A stretch of 64,000 nt of DNA from Rhodopseudomonas pseudopalustris (GTDB taxonomy: Bacteria; Pseudomonadota; Alphaproteobacteria; Rhizobiales; Xanthobacteraceae). Below, piece after piece: positions 53,426 through 64,000 of this stretch (its first letter is position 1; every line of letters begins with the position of its first letter). Where the stretch lies: NCBI RefSeq assembly GCF_900110435.1, contig NZ_FODT01000002.1:310001-374000 (forward strand), written 5' to 3'. The translations under genes and the position numbers were made by a program. Below the pieces are notes generated by a model, which ran no database searches, was not told where the DNA came from, and saw nothing but the letters and a program-made list of their open reading frames with translations.

Positions 53426-55111
53426 TCAGGCCGCCGCCTGCTTCTTCTCGTCCCGCAATTCGCGGCGGAGGATCTTGCCGACATTGGTCTTCGGCAGGGA
53501 GGTTCGGAATTCGATCTGCCTTGGCACCTTGTAGTTGGTGAGCTGGGTGTGACAGAACTTGATGATGTCCTCGGCGGTGAGGTCGGGATCCTTCTTGACC
53601 ACGAACGCCTTGACCGCCTCGCTGGTGCGCTTGTCGGGCACGCCGATCACGGCGCATTCCATCACGCCGGGATGGCTGGCGATCACTTCCTCGACCTCGT
53701 TCGGATAGACGTTGAAGCCGGAGACCAGGATCATGTCCTTCTTGCGGTCGACGATCTTGGTGTAGCCGTCCTCGCTCATGATGCCGACGTCGCCGGTGCG
53801 GAAATAGCCGTCGGCGGTCATCACCAGCGCGGTCTCGTCCGGCCTGTTCCAGTAGCCGACCATCACCTGCGGACCCTTGGCGCAGATTTCGCCGGCGGTG
53901 CCGAACGGCACTTCCTTGCCCTCGTCGTCGCGGATCGAAATATCTGTCGACGGCACCGGCACGCCGATCGTGCCGTTAAATTCGGTGACGGTGGCGGGGT
54001 TGCAGGTCAACACCGGCGCGGTCTCCGACAGGCCGTATCCTTCGGCGATCGGGCAACCGGTCATCTTCAGCCAGGCTTCGGCGACGGGCCGCTGCACCGC
54101 CATGCCGCCGCCGTTGGAAATCTTCAACTTGGAGAAGTCGACCTTGTCGAAGCCGGGCGAATGCAGCAGGCCATTGTACAGCGTGTTGACGGCCGGGAAG
54201 CTGTTGACCTGATACTTCATCAACTCTTTGATGAAGCCCGGCATGTCGCGCGGATTGGGGATCAGCAGGTTGACGCCGCCTGCGCGCATCCCCAGCAGGT
54301 AGCAGGCGGTCAGCGCGAAGATGTGATAGAGCGGCAGCGCGCAGACGATGAACAACTGGTCGACATGCGGCGGCTTCGCCAGCGCCGGTTGCAGCCAGGC
54401 GTCGTTCTGCAGCACGTTGGCGACGACGTTGCGATGAAGCAGTGTCGCGCCCTTGGACACGCCAGTCGTGCCGCCGGTGTATTGCAGGAAGGCCACGTCG
54501 TCGGGGCCGAGCGTCGGCTTGGTGAGCTTCAGGCTGCGGCCTGCGGCAACCGCGTCATTGTAAGGCACCGCGCCGGGTAGCGAGTAGGCCGGCACCATCT
54601 TCTTGACCTTGCGCACCACCAGATTGACGATCACGCCCTTGAAACCGAGCATGTCGCCCATCGTGGCGACGATAATCTGTTTGACGGCGGTCTTGGCGAT
54701 CACCTGTTCGACGGTACTGGCGAAGTTCTCCAGCACGATGATCGCCTCGGCGCCGGAGTCCTTGAGCTGATGCTCGAGCTCCCGCGGAGTGTAAAGCGGG
54801 TTGACGTTGACGACGGCGAAGCCGGCGCGCAGTACCGCCGCGATCGCGACCGGATATTGCAGCACGTTCGGCATCATCAGCGCGACGCGGGCGCCCTTCT
54901 GCAGGCCCTTTCCCTGCAGGTAGGCGCCGAGCGCGGCCGACATCTCGTCCAGCTCGCGATAGCTGATCGCCTTGTCCATGCAGATGAAGGCCTTGCGATC
55001 GCCGAAATTTCTGAAGCTCTCCTCGAGCAGGTCGACCAGCGAGGCGTATTGCGTCACGTCGATGTCCGCCGGCACGCCCGGTGGGTAGTGCTTGAGCCAG
55101 TTCCGCTCCAT
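53426..55111 (-). CDS. fadD: Long-chain fatty acid-CoA ligase
   Basis: AMP-forming synthetase activating fatty acids for beta-oxidation. The 561 residues contain the AMP-binding P-loop YTGGTTGVSKGATLLHRN, EGYGLSETAPVLTCNP, DGYFRTGDVGIMSEDGY, KDMILVSGFNVYPNEVE, and the catalytic Lys near LPKTNVGKILRRELR. GAGGAAAAGACC precedes ATG 55111. Monocistronic by its surroundings; 208 bases after the carboxypeptidase gene's stop on the same strand. Confidence 0.93.
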   Translation of the reverse strand: MERNWLKHYPPGVPADIDVTQYASLVDLLEESFRNFGDRKAFICMDKAISYRELDEMSAALGAYLQGKGLQKGARVALMMPNVLQYPVAIAAVLRAGFAVVNVNPLYTPRELEHQLKDSGAEAIIVLENFASTVEQVIAKTAVKQIIVATMGDMLGFKGVIVNLVVRKVKKMVPAYSLPGAVPYNDAVAAGRSLKLTKPTLGPDDVAFLQYTGGTTGVSKGATLLHRNVVANVLQNDAWLQPALAKPPHVDQLFIVCALPLYHIFALTACYLLGMRAGGVNLLIPNPRDMPGFIKELMKYQVNSFPAVNTLYNGLLHSPGFDKVDFSKLKISNGGGMAVQRPVAEAWLKMTGCPIAEGYGLSETAPVLTCNPATVTEFNGTIGVPVPSTDISIRDDEGKEVPFGTAGEICAKGPQVMVGYWNRPDETALVMTADGYFRTGDVGIMSEDGYTKIVDRKKDMILVSGFNVYPNEVEEVIASHPGVMECAVIGVPDKRTSEAVKAFVVKKDPDLTAEDIIKFCHTQLTNYKVPRQIEFRTSLPKTNVGKILRRELRDEKKQAAA

Positions 55112-55319
55112 GGTCTTTTCCTCGCATCCGGGAGCGCTACGCTCCGCATAATTAATTGTCGCACATCGCCTTGTCGCGGCGAATTGGCCGAAAGGCGCGG
55201 CAATTTAATGATTTTGCCCGCCAGCTAAGTATTGAGCGAAGCCGGGACTGAACGCAAGCGGACCAGCGGCGGCAAGCGGGTGTCGGAAGGCCGGGATAGC
55301 GCGACGGATTGGCGCTGGG

Positions 55320-56789
55320 TCAGGTGCCGGGCTTGACCTCGCCGGCAGCGCCTTTCGGAGCCGGCTTGGCCACCGCAGCCGTCGCCGGCTTGGGCTTAGG
55401 CGCAGCAGCGGGCTTTGCCGCGGTCGGGGTTTCGGGCTTCGCGTGAGCATGCTTGGGGCCGGCGGGCTTGGCATCTGCAGGCTTGGCGTTTGCAGGCTTG
55501 ACGTTTGCAGGTTTGGCGCCGGAAGGATTGGGCTTGGTGGTATCGATGGTCACCGCGGTCCGGCTGCCGGGCTTTTCGCCGGCGGTCGCTTCCTTGGCTT
55601 CGTCCTTCGGCTTCGCGCCCTTTTTCTTCGCCGTCTTCTTGGTGTTCCTGCCCTCGGCCGCCTGCTGCTCGGCGTCGCTGACCGCAACCGCGATCAAGGC
55701 TGCGCCGGTCCGGGTCGGGCCGGTGTAGACCTGAACGGGCTCGGTCGGCGCGGGCGCCGCCGCAATCATGTCGACGGGACGCAGCACCGGCGGAGAGAAC
55801 ATCGACAACGCGGTTTCGCCATTGGCGATGACGCTGGCGACCTGCTCGTCCTCGTCGCTCGCCGGCCGCTTGCGCTTGGGTCCGCACATCTCCTCGCGGA
55901 GATTCGGAGGGGTCGCGTCGATCGGCGCGAGGTTGTCGACAGTGCCGAGCGACGGCGTCAGCCACGCCAGCGTATTGGCGGAGAAACCGCGCTCGAGGAG
56001 CTGCGCCGCCTTGACCGCGCGGTCCTGACCGGAATTGGCGCCAAGCACGACGGCGATCAGGCGGCGCCCGTTGCGGGTGGCGCTGGCGACGAGGTTGTAG
56101 CCGGAGGCGCAGATGAACCCGGTCTTGAATCCGTCGGCGCCGGGGTAGCGGCCGATCAGCTTGTTGAAATTATGCGTGACGCGCTTGCCGAAGCGGATCG
56201 CCGGGATGTGAGAGAAATACTCGTATTCCGGCAGGTCGCGGATCATCGCCCGCGCCAGAATCCCAAGATCGCGTGCCGAAGTGACCTGACCGTCGGCGGG
56301 AAGACCGTTCGGATTGACGTAGTGCGTCTGCGTCATGCCGAGCCGTTGTGCGGTCGCGTTCATCGTCGCCGAAAAGCCGTCGATCGAACCGCCGACGCCT
56401 TCCGCCAGCACGACGGCCATGTCGTTGGCCGACTTCACCATCATCATTTTCAGCGCGTTGTCGACGGTGATCTGGGTGCCCGGGCGGAAGCCCATCTTCG
56501 ACGGCGATTGCGCGGCCGCGACCGGCGATACGGTCAGCAGCGAGTCGAGCGTCAGCCGGCCTTCCTTTACCGCCTTGAGCGTGACGTAGGCGGTCATGAT
56601 CTTGGTGACTGACGCCGGGTACCACGGGTAGGTGGCGTTCTCTGCCTGCAGCACCTTGCCGGTGTCGGCCTCGATCAGCAGCAACGCTTCCGCGGAAGCG
56701 AGCCGCGGCGCCGCCATCAGCATCAGCGTGGCGGCGATGGCGATCCAGCGTGTCGGCGATCTGCGAAGCTGCGGGGTGGAAGAGTGCAC
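55320..56789 (-). CDS. D-alanyl-D-alanine carboxypeptidase with H1-like C-terminal tail
   Basis: Penicillin-binding protein of the S11 family trimming peptidoglycan pentapeptides. A signal peptide (RWIAIAATLMLMAAPRLASA) precedes the three motifs: Ser60-V-T-Lys63 (ASVTKIM), Ser120-A-N (KSANDMA) and KTG (GFKTGF, ~219). The core ends near residue 280; the remaining ~210 residues are Pro/Lys/Ala-rich, with repeated KPANVKPANAKPADAKPAG, like histone H1 tails. The start is GTG at 56789. The usual membrane-anchor helix was not seen. Confidence 0.9.
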   Translation of the reverse strand: MHSSTPQLRRSPTRWIAIAATLMLMAAPRLASAEALLLIEADTGKVLQAENATYPWYPASVTKIMTAYVTLKAVKEGRLTLDSLLTVSPVAAAQSPSKMGFRPGTQITVDNALKMMMVKSANDMAVVLAEGVGGSIDGFSATMNATAQRLGMTQTHYVNPNGLPADGQVTSARDLGILARAMIRDLPEYEYFSHIPAIRFGKRVTHNFNKLIGRYPGADGFKTGFICASGYNLVASATRNGRRLIAVVLGANSGQDRAVKAAQLLERGFSANTLAWLTPSLGTVDNLAPIDATPPNLREEMCGPKRKRPASDEDEQVASVIANGETALSMFSPPVLRPVDMIAAAPAPTEPVQVYTGPTRTGAALIAVAVSDAEQQAAEGRNTKKTAKKKGAKPKDEAKEATAGEKPGSRTAVTIDTTKPNPSGAKPANVKPANAKPADAKPAGPKHAHAKPETPTAAKPAAAPKPKPATAAVAKPAPKGAAGEVKPGT

Positions 56790-56958
56790 TATCCGAATTC
56801 CGGTCCTTGAGATCCGTCCGTCGCGGACGAAGTCTTTACGGGTTGACGTTCGGGTTCAGGCGTTGGCCCAGCAGACCCGACCCTATACCGGCTTGTGATC
56901 TTAGAACAGAGCTTGCGGGCGTTAATCGGGGATGAAAGGGGCCGAAATTCGACGGTGC

Positions 56959-58767
<1,809 letters not shown>

Positions 58768-59075
58768 CGACCGCCCCGAACGATGGAACCTTATGGTTAG
58801 ATCATTTCGCCGCGCAGCGGAATGAGGGGTGTCGCGAGCTTCGGTGGATGATCTTCCGGACGACTGGCCGGCGAAGATTTCAGCATCTGCAATCAGGCGG
58901 GATGAGAGATCGGGGTGGCATCGTGCCGCAGCGCAGCGAAGCGTTCCGAATCGGTCGGCGCAGCCGTCGCAATCGAGGTCCGGAAAAGCGCATGAGACGG
59001 CGCTTTACAGCCTCCCGCAGCGAGTTCCAAGTCGTGGAAATCATATCGGGATTCGGGTATGCGTGAGAGTGGACG

Positions 59076-59089
59076 TTGATCGGCGTCAA
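59076..59089. promoter_or_regulatory. FixK/FNR-type binding site candidate
   Basis: TTGATCGGCGTCAA fits the rhizobial FixK2 consensus TTG(A/C)-N6-(T/G)CAA and is one base from TTGAT-N4-ATCAA. It lies 110 bases before the nuoA GTG, a usual distance for a class II activator site with a ~75-base leader. Confidence 0.55.
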
Positions 59090-59106
59090 CGGTCCTTGAC
59101 GGCTCA

Positions 59107-59121
59107 GGTGACATGGTCACC
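59107..59121. promoter_or_regulatory. Dyad GGTGAC-N3-GTCACC upstream of nuoA
   Basis: A six-base inverted repeat with three-base spacer, 18 bases after the FixK-like site, about where a promoter start would be expected. Confidence 0.4.
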
Positions 59122-59198
59122 ATGCACTTGCGATCCGAGTTCCAGATCGGGCTTGGATCGCGAGTGCTTCTTTTTGCCGTTCGTTTGGAGGCCCGCCG

Positions 59199-59588
59199 GT
59201 GGGTGACCTGATCTTTCCGATCAATCCAGGTGCTGCACTTGCCATCCATGTCGCGCTGTCGGCGGGCATCGTCGCGGCGATCATCGTCGTCGCCGCGTTG
59301 CTGCGCGAGAAGCGCTCCGGCGCGCGCGCCGACGTCCCCTACGAGGGCGGCGTGTTGCCGGCCGCGCCGCAGCAGGGGCCGGTCAATGCGCCGTACTTCC
59401 TGATCGCCGCGCTGTTCGTGATCTTCGACATGGAGGCGGCGATCCTGTTCGCCTGGGCGGTGGCGGCGCGCGACACCGGCTGGCTCGGCCTGATTGAGGC
59501 CGCCGTCTTTATCGGCGTGCTGCTGCTGGCGCTGGTCTATCTGTGGGCCGATGGCGCGCTGGACTGGCACAAGGAGCGCCGCCGATGA
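59199..59588 (+). CDS. nuoA: NADH-quinone oxidoreductase subunit A
   Basis: Small membrane subunit of complex I near the quinone site. The 129 residues contain three helices and the family core [40 protein letters not shown]. The GTG start 59199 has GGAGG eight bases upstream. First gene of the nuo cluster; its stop overlaps the nuoB start as ATGA. Confidence 0.94.
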   Translation: MGDLIFPINPGAALAIHVALSAGIVAAIIVVAALLREKRSGARADVPYEGGVLPAAPQQGPVNAPYFLIAALFVIFDMEAAILFAWAVAARDTGWLGLIEAAVFIGVLLLALVYLWADGALDWHKERRR

Positions 59589-60211
59589 CTCTACCGCCCG
59601 CAATTCCGCCAACGCCGGCCGATTCGATGTCGGTCGAAGAGCACATGGCGCGGAGCAACCTGTTCACCACACTCGAAGACCTCACTGCGTGGTCGCGCAA
59701 GCACAGCCTGTGGCCGTTCAATTTCGGGCTGTCGTGTTGCTATGTTGAACAGGTCACCGTGCTGACGCCGGTGTACGATCAGGCGCGCTTCGGCGCCGAA
59801 GTCATCCGCGCCTCGCCGCGCCAGGCGGATCTGCTGGTCGTGTCCGGCACAGTGTTTCACAAGATGGCCGCGCCTCTGCTGCGACTGTACGAGCAGATGC
59901 GCGCACCGCGCTGGGTGATCTCGATGGGCGCCTGCGCCAATTCCGGCGGCATGTACGACATTTACTCGGTGGTGCAGGGCGTGGATCGTTTCATTCCGGT
60001 CGATGTCTACATTCCCGGCTGTCCGCCGCGGCCGGAAGCGATGCTCGACGCGCTGATCATGCTGCAGCAACAGATCGGCAGCGAGCGCCGGCCGCTCGGC
60101 GTCACCGTCGGCAACACCGCCGGCCTCGGCTTCGATGCGCCGCGCCGGCGCGACCAGCGTCGCGACGAACGCATGGCGCAGACCCTTCTCGATCCCCCGG
60201 AGAAATTGTGA
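59585..60211 (+). CDS. nuoB: NADH-quinone oxidoreductase subunit B
   Basis: Carries iron-sulfur cluster N2, the last before quinone. The 208 residues contain the ligands in [21 protein letters not shown] and [16 protein letters not shown]. The tail after ~180 is basic and short. ATG 59585 overlaps the nuoA stop; its own stop overlaps nuoCD as GTGA. Confidence 0.95.
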   Translation: MTLPPAIPPTPADSMSVEEHMARSNLFTTLEDLTAWSRKHSLWPFNFGLSCCYVEQVTVLTPVYDQARFGAEVIRASPRQADLLVVSGTVFHKMAAPLLRLYEQMRAPRWVISMGACANSGGMYDIYSVVQGVDRFIPVDVYIPGCPPRPEAMLDALIMLQQQIGSERRPLGVTVGNTAGLGFDAPRRRDQRRDERMAQTLLDPPEKL

Positions 60212-61953
60212 GCGGCACCGACTTCGTCAGCGAACTCAGTGCGCGGTTTGGAGACGCGGTGCTGGGTGAGCAGATCACGCGCGAGCGGTTTCCGACGGTG
60301 TGGATCCGTCCGGAGGCGTCGGCCGCCGTGCATCGATTCCTGAAGCACGAGGTCGATCGTCCGTTCCGGATGCTGGTCGATCTATGGGCGATCGACGAGA
60401 CCGCGCGAAAACATCGCGAGGGTCAGCCGCCGTCGGGCATCACCATCGCCAGCCATCTGATGTCGCACGAGCGCAACGCCGACATCCGGCTGAAGATTGC
60501 GCTCGACGCCGAGTATCCGAGCACGAAGTCGATTGCCGGGGTGTTTCCCAACGCGGCGTGGTACGAGCGCGAAGCCTACGACATGTTCGGCGTCGAGTTC
60601 GAATTGCAGCCGCACTCGCAGCGCATCCTTCTGCCGCCCGGATGGGAAGGCCATCCGATGCGCAAGACCCAGCCGGGTCGCGCAACCGAGCGGCCGCTGT
60701 TCAACATGACCGCGGCGTTGTTCGACGCCAAGGAACATGCGCTCGCGGCTGATCCGGAAAAATTCGGCCTGCCGACGCATCGTGACGGCGTCGAGCTGAT
60801 GATCCTGAATTACGGGCCGCACAGCATGGCGACCCATGGCGTGTTCCGCATCGTGCTGGCGCTCGACGGCGAGGAGATCGTCGCGGCGCGGCCCGACATC
60901 GGCTTCCATCATCGCGGCGCCGAGAAGATGGCCGAGCGCCAGACCTGGCACAGCTTCCTGCCCTACACCGACCGCGTCGACTATCTCGGCGGGGTGATGG
61001 GCGAGATGCCTTATCTGCAGGCGGTGGAAAAAGCCTGCGGCATCACCGTGCCGGATCGCGCACTCATGGTCCGGGTGATGCTGTCGGAAATATTCCGCAT
61101 CATGAACCACCTGCTGTTCTACGGCACCATGGCGCAGGACACCGGGGCGATGTCGCCGGTGTTCTACATGTTCGTCGATCGCGAGCGCGCCTACCGGGTG
61201 ATCGAGTCGATCACCGGCGCGCGGATGCACCCCGGCTTCTTCCGCATCGGCGGATTGTCGATGGACCTGCCGCAAGGCTGGGACGGGCTCGTGCGCGAAT
61301 TCCTCGACTGGATGCCATCGCGGCTCGACGACTACGAAGGCATGGTGTTGCGCAACGAAATCTTCCGCGCACGCACCAAGGGCGTCGGCGCCTACGACAC
61401 CGCGATGGCGCTCGATTGGGGCGTGACCGGGCCGGGACTGCGCGCCACCGGCTATGCCTGGGACGTGCGGAAAGCGCGGCCCTATGCCGGTTTCGAAAAT
61501 TTCGATTTCGAGATTCCAGTCGGGGTCAACGGCGACTGTTTCGACCGCACGGTGGTGCGGGTCGAGGAGATCCGGCAGTCGCTGAAGATCATCCGCCAGT
61601 GCGTCGACAACATGCCGTCTGGCCCGATCAAGGCCGACCACCCCCTCACCACGCCGCCGCCGCGCGAGCGGATGCTGCACGACATCGAGACCATGATCCA
61701 TCATTTCGTCGGCGCGAGCTGGGGCCCTGTGTTGCCCGCTGGAGAATACACCGGCCAGGTCGAGACCGTGCGCGGGCTGACGCAGTTCGCGCTGATTTCG
61801 GACGGCGAGCCGTCGAGCTATCGCACCCGGATCCGCACGCCGTCATTCGCGCATCTGCAGATGATCTCGGCGGTGGCGCCGGGCATGATGGTGGCCGATC
61901 TCGTCGCTTTTCTCGGGAGCATCGACTACGTGATGTCGGACGTCGACCGATGA
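60208..61953 (+). CDS. nuoCD: Fused NADH-quinone oxidoreductase subunits C and D
   Basis: A 581-residue fusion: NuoC-like residues ~1-180 ([41 protein letters not shown]) and NuoD ([59 protein letters not shown]) that forms the quinone pocket. Fused CD is the E. coli-like arrangement; the usual alphaproteobacterial operon has separate genes. The GTG start 60208 overlaps the nuoB stop. Confidence 0.95.
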   Translation: MSGTDFVSELSARFGDAVLGEQITRERFPTVWIRPEASAAVHRFLKHEVDRPFRMLVDLWAIDETARKHREGQPPSGITIASHLMSHERNADIRLKIALDAEYPSTKSIAGVFPNAAWYEREAYDMFGVEFELQPHSQRILLPPGWEGHPMRKTQPGRATERPLFNMTAALFDAKEHALAADPEKFGLPTHRDGVELMILNYGPHSMATHGVFRIVLALDGEEIVAARPDIGFHHRGAEKMAERQTWHSFLPYTDRVDYLGGVMGEMPYLQAVEKACGITVPDRALMVRVMLSEIFRIMNHLLFYGTMAQDTGAMSPVFYMFVDRERAYRVIESITGARMHPGFFRIGGLSMDLPQGWDGLVREFLDWMPSRLDDYEGMVLRNEIFRARTKGVGAYDTAMALDWGVTGPGLRATGYAWDVRKARPYAGFENFDFEIPVGVNGDCFDRTVVRVEEIRQSLKIIRQCVDNMPSGPIKADHPLTTPPPRERMLHDIETMIHHFVGASWGPVLPAGEYTGQVETVRGLTQFALISDGEPSSYRTRIRTPSFAHLQMISAVAPGMMVADLVAFLGSIDYVMSDVDR

Positions 61954-62423
61954 GCCTCAGCCCCGCGATCAAGACCGCAATTGCGCAGGCCGCCGCCAAT
62001 CACGGCGGGCCGAAGGCCGCCATGGTCGAAGCGTTGAAGCTGGTGCAGGAGGCCGAAGGCTGGGTTTCCGATGCGCATCTGAAGGAAGCCGCGCAGGCGC
62101 TCGGCGTCACCACCGCCGAAATCGAAAGCCTCGCGACGTTCTACAGCCAGATCTTCCGCAGGCCTGTCGGCGACACCGTGATCCTGCTGTGCGACGGCTT
62201 GAGCTGCTATCTCTGCGGCGGCGATGCGGTGCGCGATGCGATCATGAGCAGGCTCGGCATCGGCTTCGGCGAGACCACGCCGGACGGCAAGTTCACGCTG
62301 ATCAATATCTGCTGCGTCGGCGGTTGCGACCGCGCGCCGGTGGCTCTCGTCGGGCCGGAGCGCAAGCTGGTCGGTCCGCTGACGGCTGACGATCTCGACG
62401 CGTTGATCGGAGGCAGACCATGA
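61950..62423 (+). CDS. nuoE: NADH-quinone oxidoreductase subunit E
   Basis: Carries [2Fe-2S] cluster N1a in the NADH-input module. The 157 residues have the Cys pairs [11 protein letters not shown] and [13 protein letters not shown], and a helical N-terminus. ATG 61950 overlaps the nuoCD stop and nuoF starts at its own stop, both as ATGA. Confidence 0.93.
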   Translation: MSLSPAIKTAIAQAAANHGGPKAAMVEALKLVQEAEGWVSDAHLKEAAQALGVTTAEIESLATFYSQIFRRPVGDTVILLCDGLSCYLCGGDAVRDAIMSRLGIGFGETTPDGKFTLINICCVGGCDRAPVALVGPERKLVGPLTADDLDALIGGRP

Positions 62424-63706
62424 GCAAGAAGCCGCTCACCGGCCGCGCCAGAGCCGACCGTCAGCCGCACAGCCTCGCCGCATGGCGCGGGCTCGGCGGT
62501 GGTGCTGCGTTGGCGCTGGCCTTGAAGCGCCACAGCCCCGAGGCCGTCATCGCGATGGTCGAGGCCGCGGGTCTGCGCGGCCGCGGCGGCGCGGGATTCC
62601 CGACCGCGAACAAATGGCGCTTCATGCGCGCCGGCGCGGATAAAGCGGGGCCGGGCGCGCGTTATCTCTGCGTCAATGGCGACGAGACCGAGCCGGGTTC
62701 GTTCAAGGACCGGCTGCTGATGGAGGCGTTGCCGCATCAGCTGATCGAGGGCGCGACGATCGCGGCCTATGCGACCGGCGCGACCGAAGTGATCATCCTC
62801 GTGCGCGACGAGTATCGCGCCGCCGCGGCCGCGCTGACCCGCGCGATCACCGAGGCCGAACAGGCCGGTTGGCTCGGACGGGACATTCTCGGCTCCGGCT
62901 TCGATCTGATGATGCGCGTCCATACCTCGGCCGGCCGCTATATTGTCGGCGAAGAGACCGCGCTGATCGCCGCCCTCGAAGGCGAGCGTCCGGTGCCGCG
63001 ACATCGCCCGCCCTATCCGGCGGTGAGCGGGCTTTGGGGACGGCCGACCACGGTCAACAATGTCGAGACGTTGTCGGCGGTGCCTTCGATCATCGAGAAC
63101 GGCGCCGATTGGTATCGTGGCCTGTCGCGGTCGGACGAAGGCGGCACCAAGCTCTACGGGGTGTCCGGCTGCGTCGCGCGCCCGCAATTGATCGAAGCCC
63201 CGATGGGCACCACAGGGCGCGAGTTGATCGAGATTTGCGGCGGCATTCGCAACGGCCGCGCGTTGTTCGCGTTCCAGCCCGGCGGCGGCGCGACTGCGTT
63301 TCTGGAAACGGCCGAACTCGACGTGCCGCTGGACTTCACCCACACCAAGAAGGCCGGCAGTTCGCTCGGCACCGGCGCGCTGATCGTGCTCGACGATCGC
63401 GCCTGTCCGGTCGCAGCGATCGGCCGCCACATGCGGTTCTATGCGCGCGAGAGCTGCGGGCTTTGCACGCCCTGCCGAGATGGCTTGCCGTGGGTCGCGA
63501 AACTGCTCGATACGCTGGAAGCCGGCCGTGGCGCGAAAGCCGATCTCGATCTGCTGCACAGCCATGTCCAATTGTCCGCTCCCTCGGGGCGCAGCTATTG
63601 CGACCTCAACACCGGCGCGCTGACGCCGCTGAAGAGCGGACTCGAACGCTTCGGCGACATCTTCACGGCCCATCTGCAGGGCTCCTGTCCGGTGGGCCGC
63701 GCATGA
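62420..63706 (+). CDS. nuoF: NADH-quinone oxidoreductase subunit F
   Basis: NADH- and FMN-binding subunit with cluster N3. The 428 residues show the nucleotide loop [45 protein letters not shown], and the [4Fe-4S] motif [12 protein letters not shown] plus a fourth Cys in [11 protein letters not shown] 62420 overlaps the nuoE stop. Confidence 0.95.
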   Translation: MSKKPLTGRARADRQPHSLAAWRGLGGGAALALALKRHSPEAVIAMVEAAGLRGRGGAGFPTANKWRFMRAGADKAGPGARYLCVNGDETEPGSFKDRLLMEALPHQLIEGATIAAYATGATEVIILVRDEYRAAAAALTRAITEAEQAGWLGRDILGSGFDLMMRVHTSAGRYIVGEETALIAALEGERPVPRHRPPYPAVSGLWGRPTTVNNVETLSAVPSIIENGADWYRGLSRSDEGGTKLYGVSGCVARPQLIEAPMGTTGRELIEICGGIRNGRALFAFQPGGGATAFLETAELDVPLDFTHTKKAGSSLGTGALIVLDDRACPVAAIGRHMRFYARESCGLCTPCRDGLPWVAKLLDTLEAGRGAKADLDLLHSHVQLSAPSGRSYCDLNTGALTPLKSGLERFGDIFTAHLQGSCPVGRA

Positions 63707-64000
63707 CCAGGAAGATCGAGATCGATGGACGCGTGATCGAGGCCGGCGACGGCGACGATCTGTTGTCGGCATGTCTGACCCATGGCATCGACGTGCCGTA
63801 TTTCTGCTGGCACGGCGCGCTCGGCTCGGTCGGCGCCTGCCGGCAATGCGCGGTGAAGGTCTATTCCGGCCCCGACGACACCGAAGGCCGCATCGTGATG
63901 TCGTGCATGACCCCGGTCGCCGATGTCGAGCGCGTGTCCGTCAGCGACCCCGAAGCTGCGCAGTTCCGCGCGCAGGTGATCGAATGGTTGATGGTCAATC
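63703..64000 (+). CDS. nuoG: NADH-quinone oxidoreductase subunit G, N-terminus only
   Basis: The first 99 residues, cut by the right edge. They form the ferredoxin-like domain: [20 protein letters not shown] with the first Cys ligands, and VMSCMTPV for the last. [20 protein letters not shown] is a typical beginning. ATG 63703 overlaps the nuoF stop as ATGA. Confidence 0.92.
   Translation, partial: MTRKIEIDGRVIEAGDGDDLLSACLTHGIDVPYFCWHGALGSVGACRQCAVKVYSGPDDTEGRIVMSCMTPVADVERVSVSDPEAAQFRAQVIEWLMVN

Larger units (their letters stand above)
58768..59198. other. Long control region upstream of the nuo cluster
   Basis: A 431-base gap between the divergent ABC exporter and nuoA. It holds the FixK/FNR-like TTGATCGGCGTCAA, a GGTGAC/GTCACC dyad, and a GGAGG ribosome site. 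The rest (58780-59060) shows no convincing gene or RNA. Confidence 0.6.

Noticed and set aside
58780-59060. Possible RNA gene or hidden ORF upstream of nuoA
   Set aside because: Short frames (about 80-130 codons) overlap in several frames with no ribosome site or family, and no tRNA cloverleaf could be traced.

Overview
This window reads as chromosomal DNA of a high-GC alphaproteobacterium of the Rhodopseudomonas/Bradyrhizobium group, most likely Rhodopseudomonas palustris or a close relative. The clues are the fused cytochrome b/c1 gene (fbcH type) behind a Rieske gene, the ClpS2-type adaptor, the TipF-like degenerate EAL protein, a type I NADH dehydrogenase cluster with fused nuoCD, an NdvA-like exporter, and palindromic intergenic repeats of the kind common in these genomes. 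Almost all of it is dense housekeeping DNA on both strands. I saw no phage, insertion sequence, CRISPR array, rRNA or tRNA.

Layout. 1-8 kb: tRNA deaminase tadA (cut by the left edge), an RsuA/RluB-type pseudouridine synthase with a huge repetitive basic N-terminus, rsmD, a LuxR-type regulator, an HDAC-like amidohydrolase, then prmB with molybdopterin synthase moaE/moaD. 8-20 kb: pgsA, uvrC, an Omp25-like porin, a cold-shock protein, rlmJ, a CheY-like receiver, a HAD phosphatase with a TipF-like EAL protein, a class III aminotransferase and hisS. 20-32 kb: a tautomerase, a thioesterase, a four-gene MoxR/DUF58/large membrane protein operon, then DUF1285, Nudix hydrolase, DUF6111 and CCA-adding enzyme in a tightly overlapping operon, and queE/trmL. 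32-45 kb: bc1 complex (petA, petBC), dienelactone hydrolase, SDR/pdxH, a surface lipoprotein, DnaJ, an ECF sigma/anti-sigma pair, fabI, phosphoglycerate mutase-like, aroC, clpS, DUF1194. 45-59 kb (minus strand): carotenoid oxygenase, a VWA/metallopeptidase-like + MoxR + unknown membrane protein set, an alpha/beta hydrolase, an M81 peptidase, fadD, a D,D-carboxypeptidase and an ABC exporter. 59-64 kb: nuoA-B-CD-E-F-G, running off the right edge.

How parts work together. Respiratory and photosynthetic electron transport is represented by the bc1 genes and the nuo cluster, the latter preceded by a FixK/FNR-like site that suggests oxygen control. Translation and RNA modification genes are frequent (tadA, rluB-like, rsmD, prmB, rlmJ, hisS, cca, queE, trmL). 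Two separate MoxR-type AAA+ modules with VWA-type partners are present; the one at 46.8-50.3 kb is the least explained system here. The strongest oddities are the 11-copy, 33-bp in-frame repeat in the pseudouridine synthase, a compositionally foreign patch inside hisS, a 20-bp duplication at a stop/start junction, and several palindromes that look like operators.
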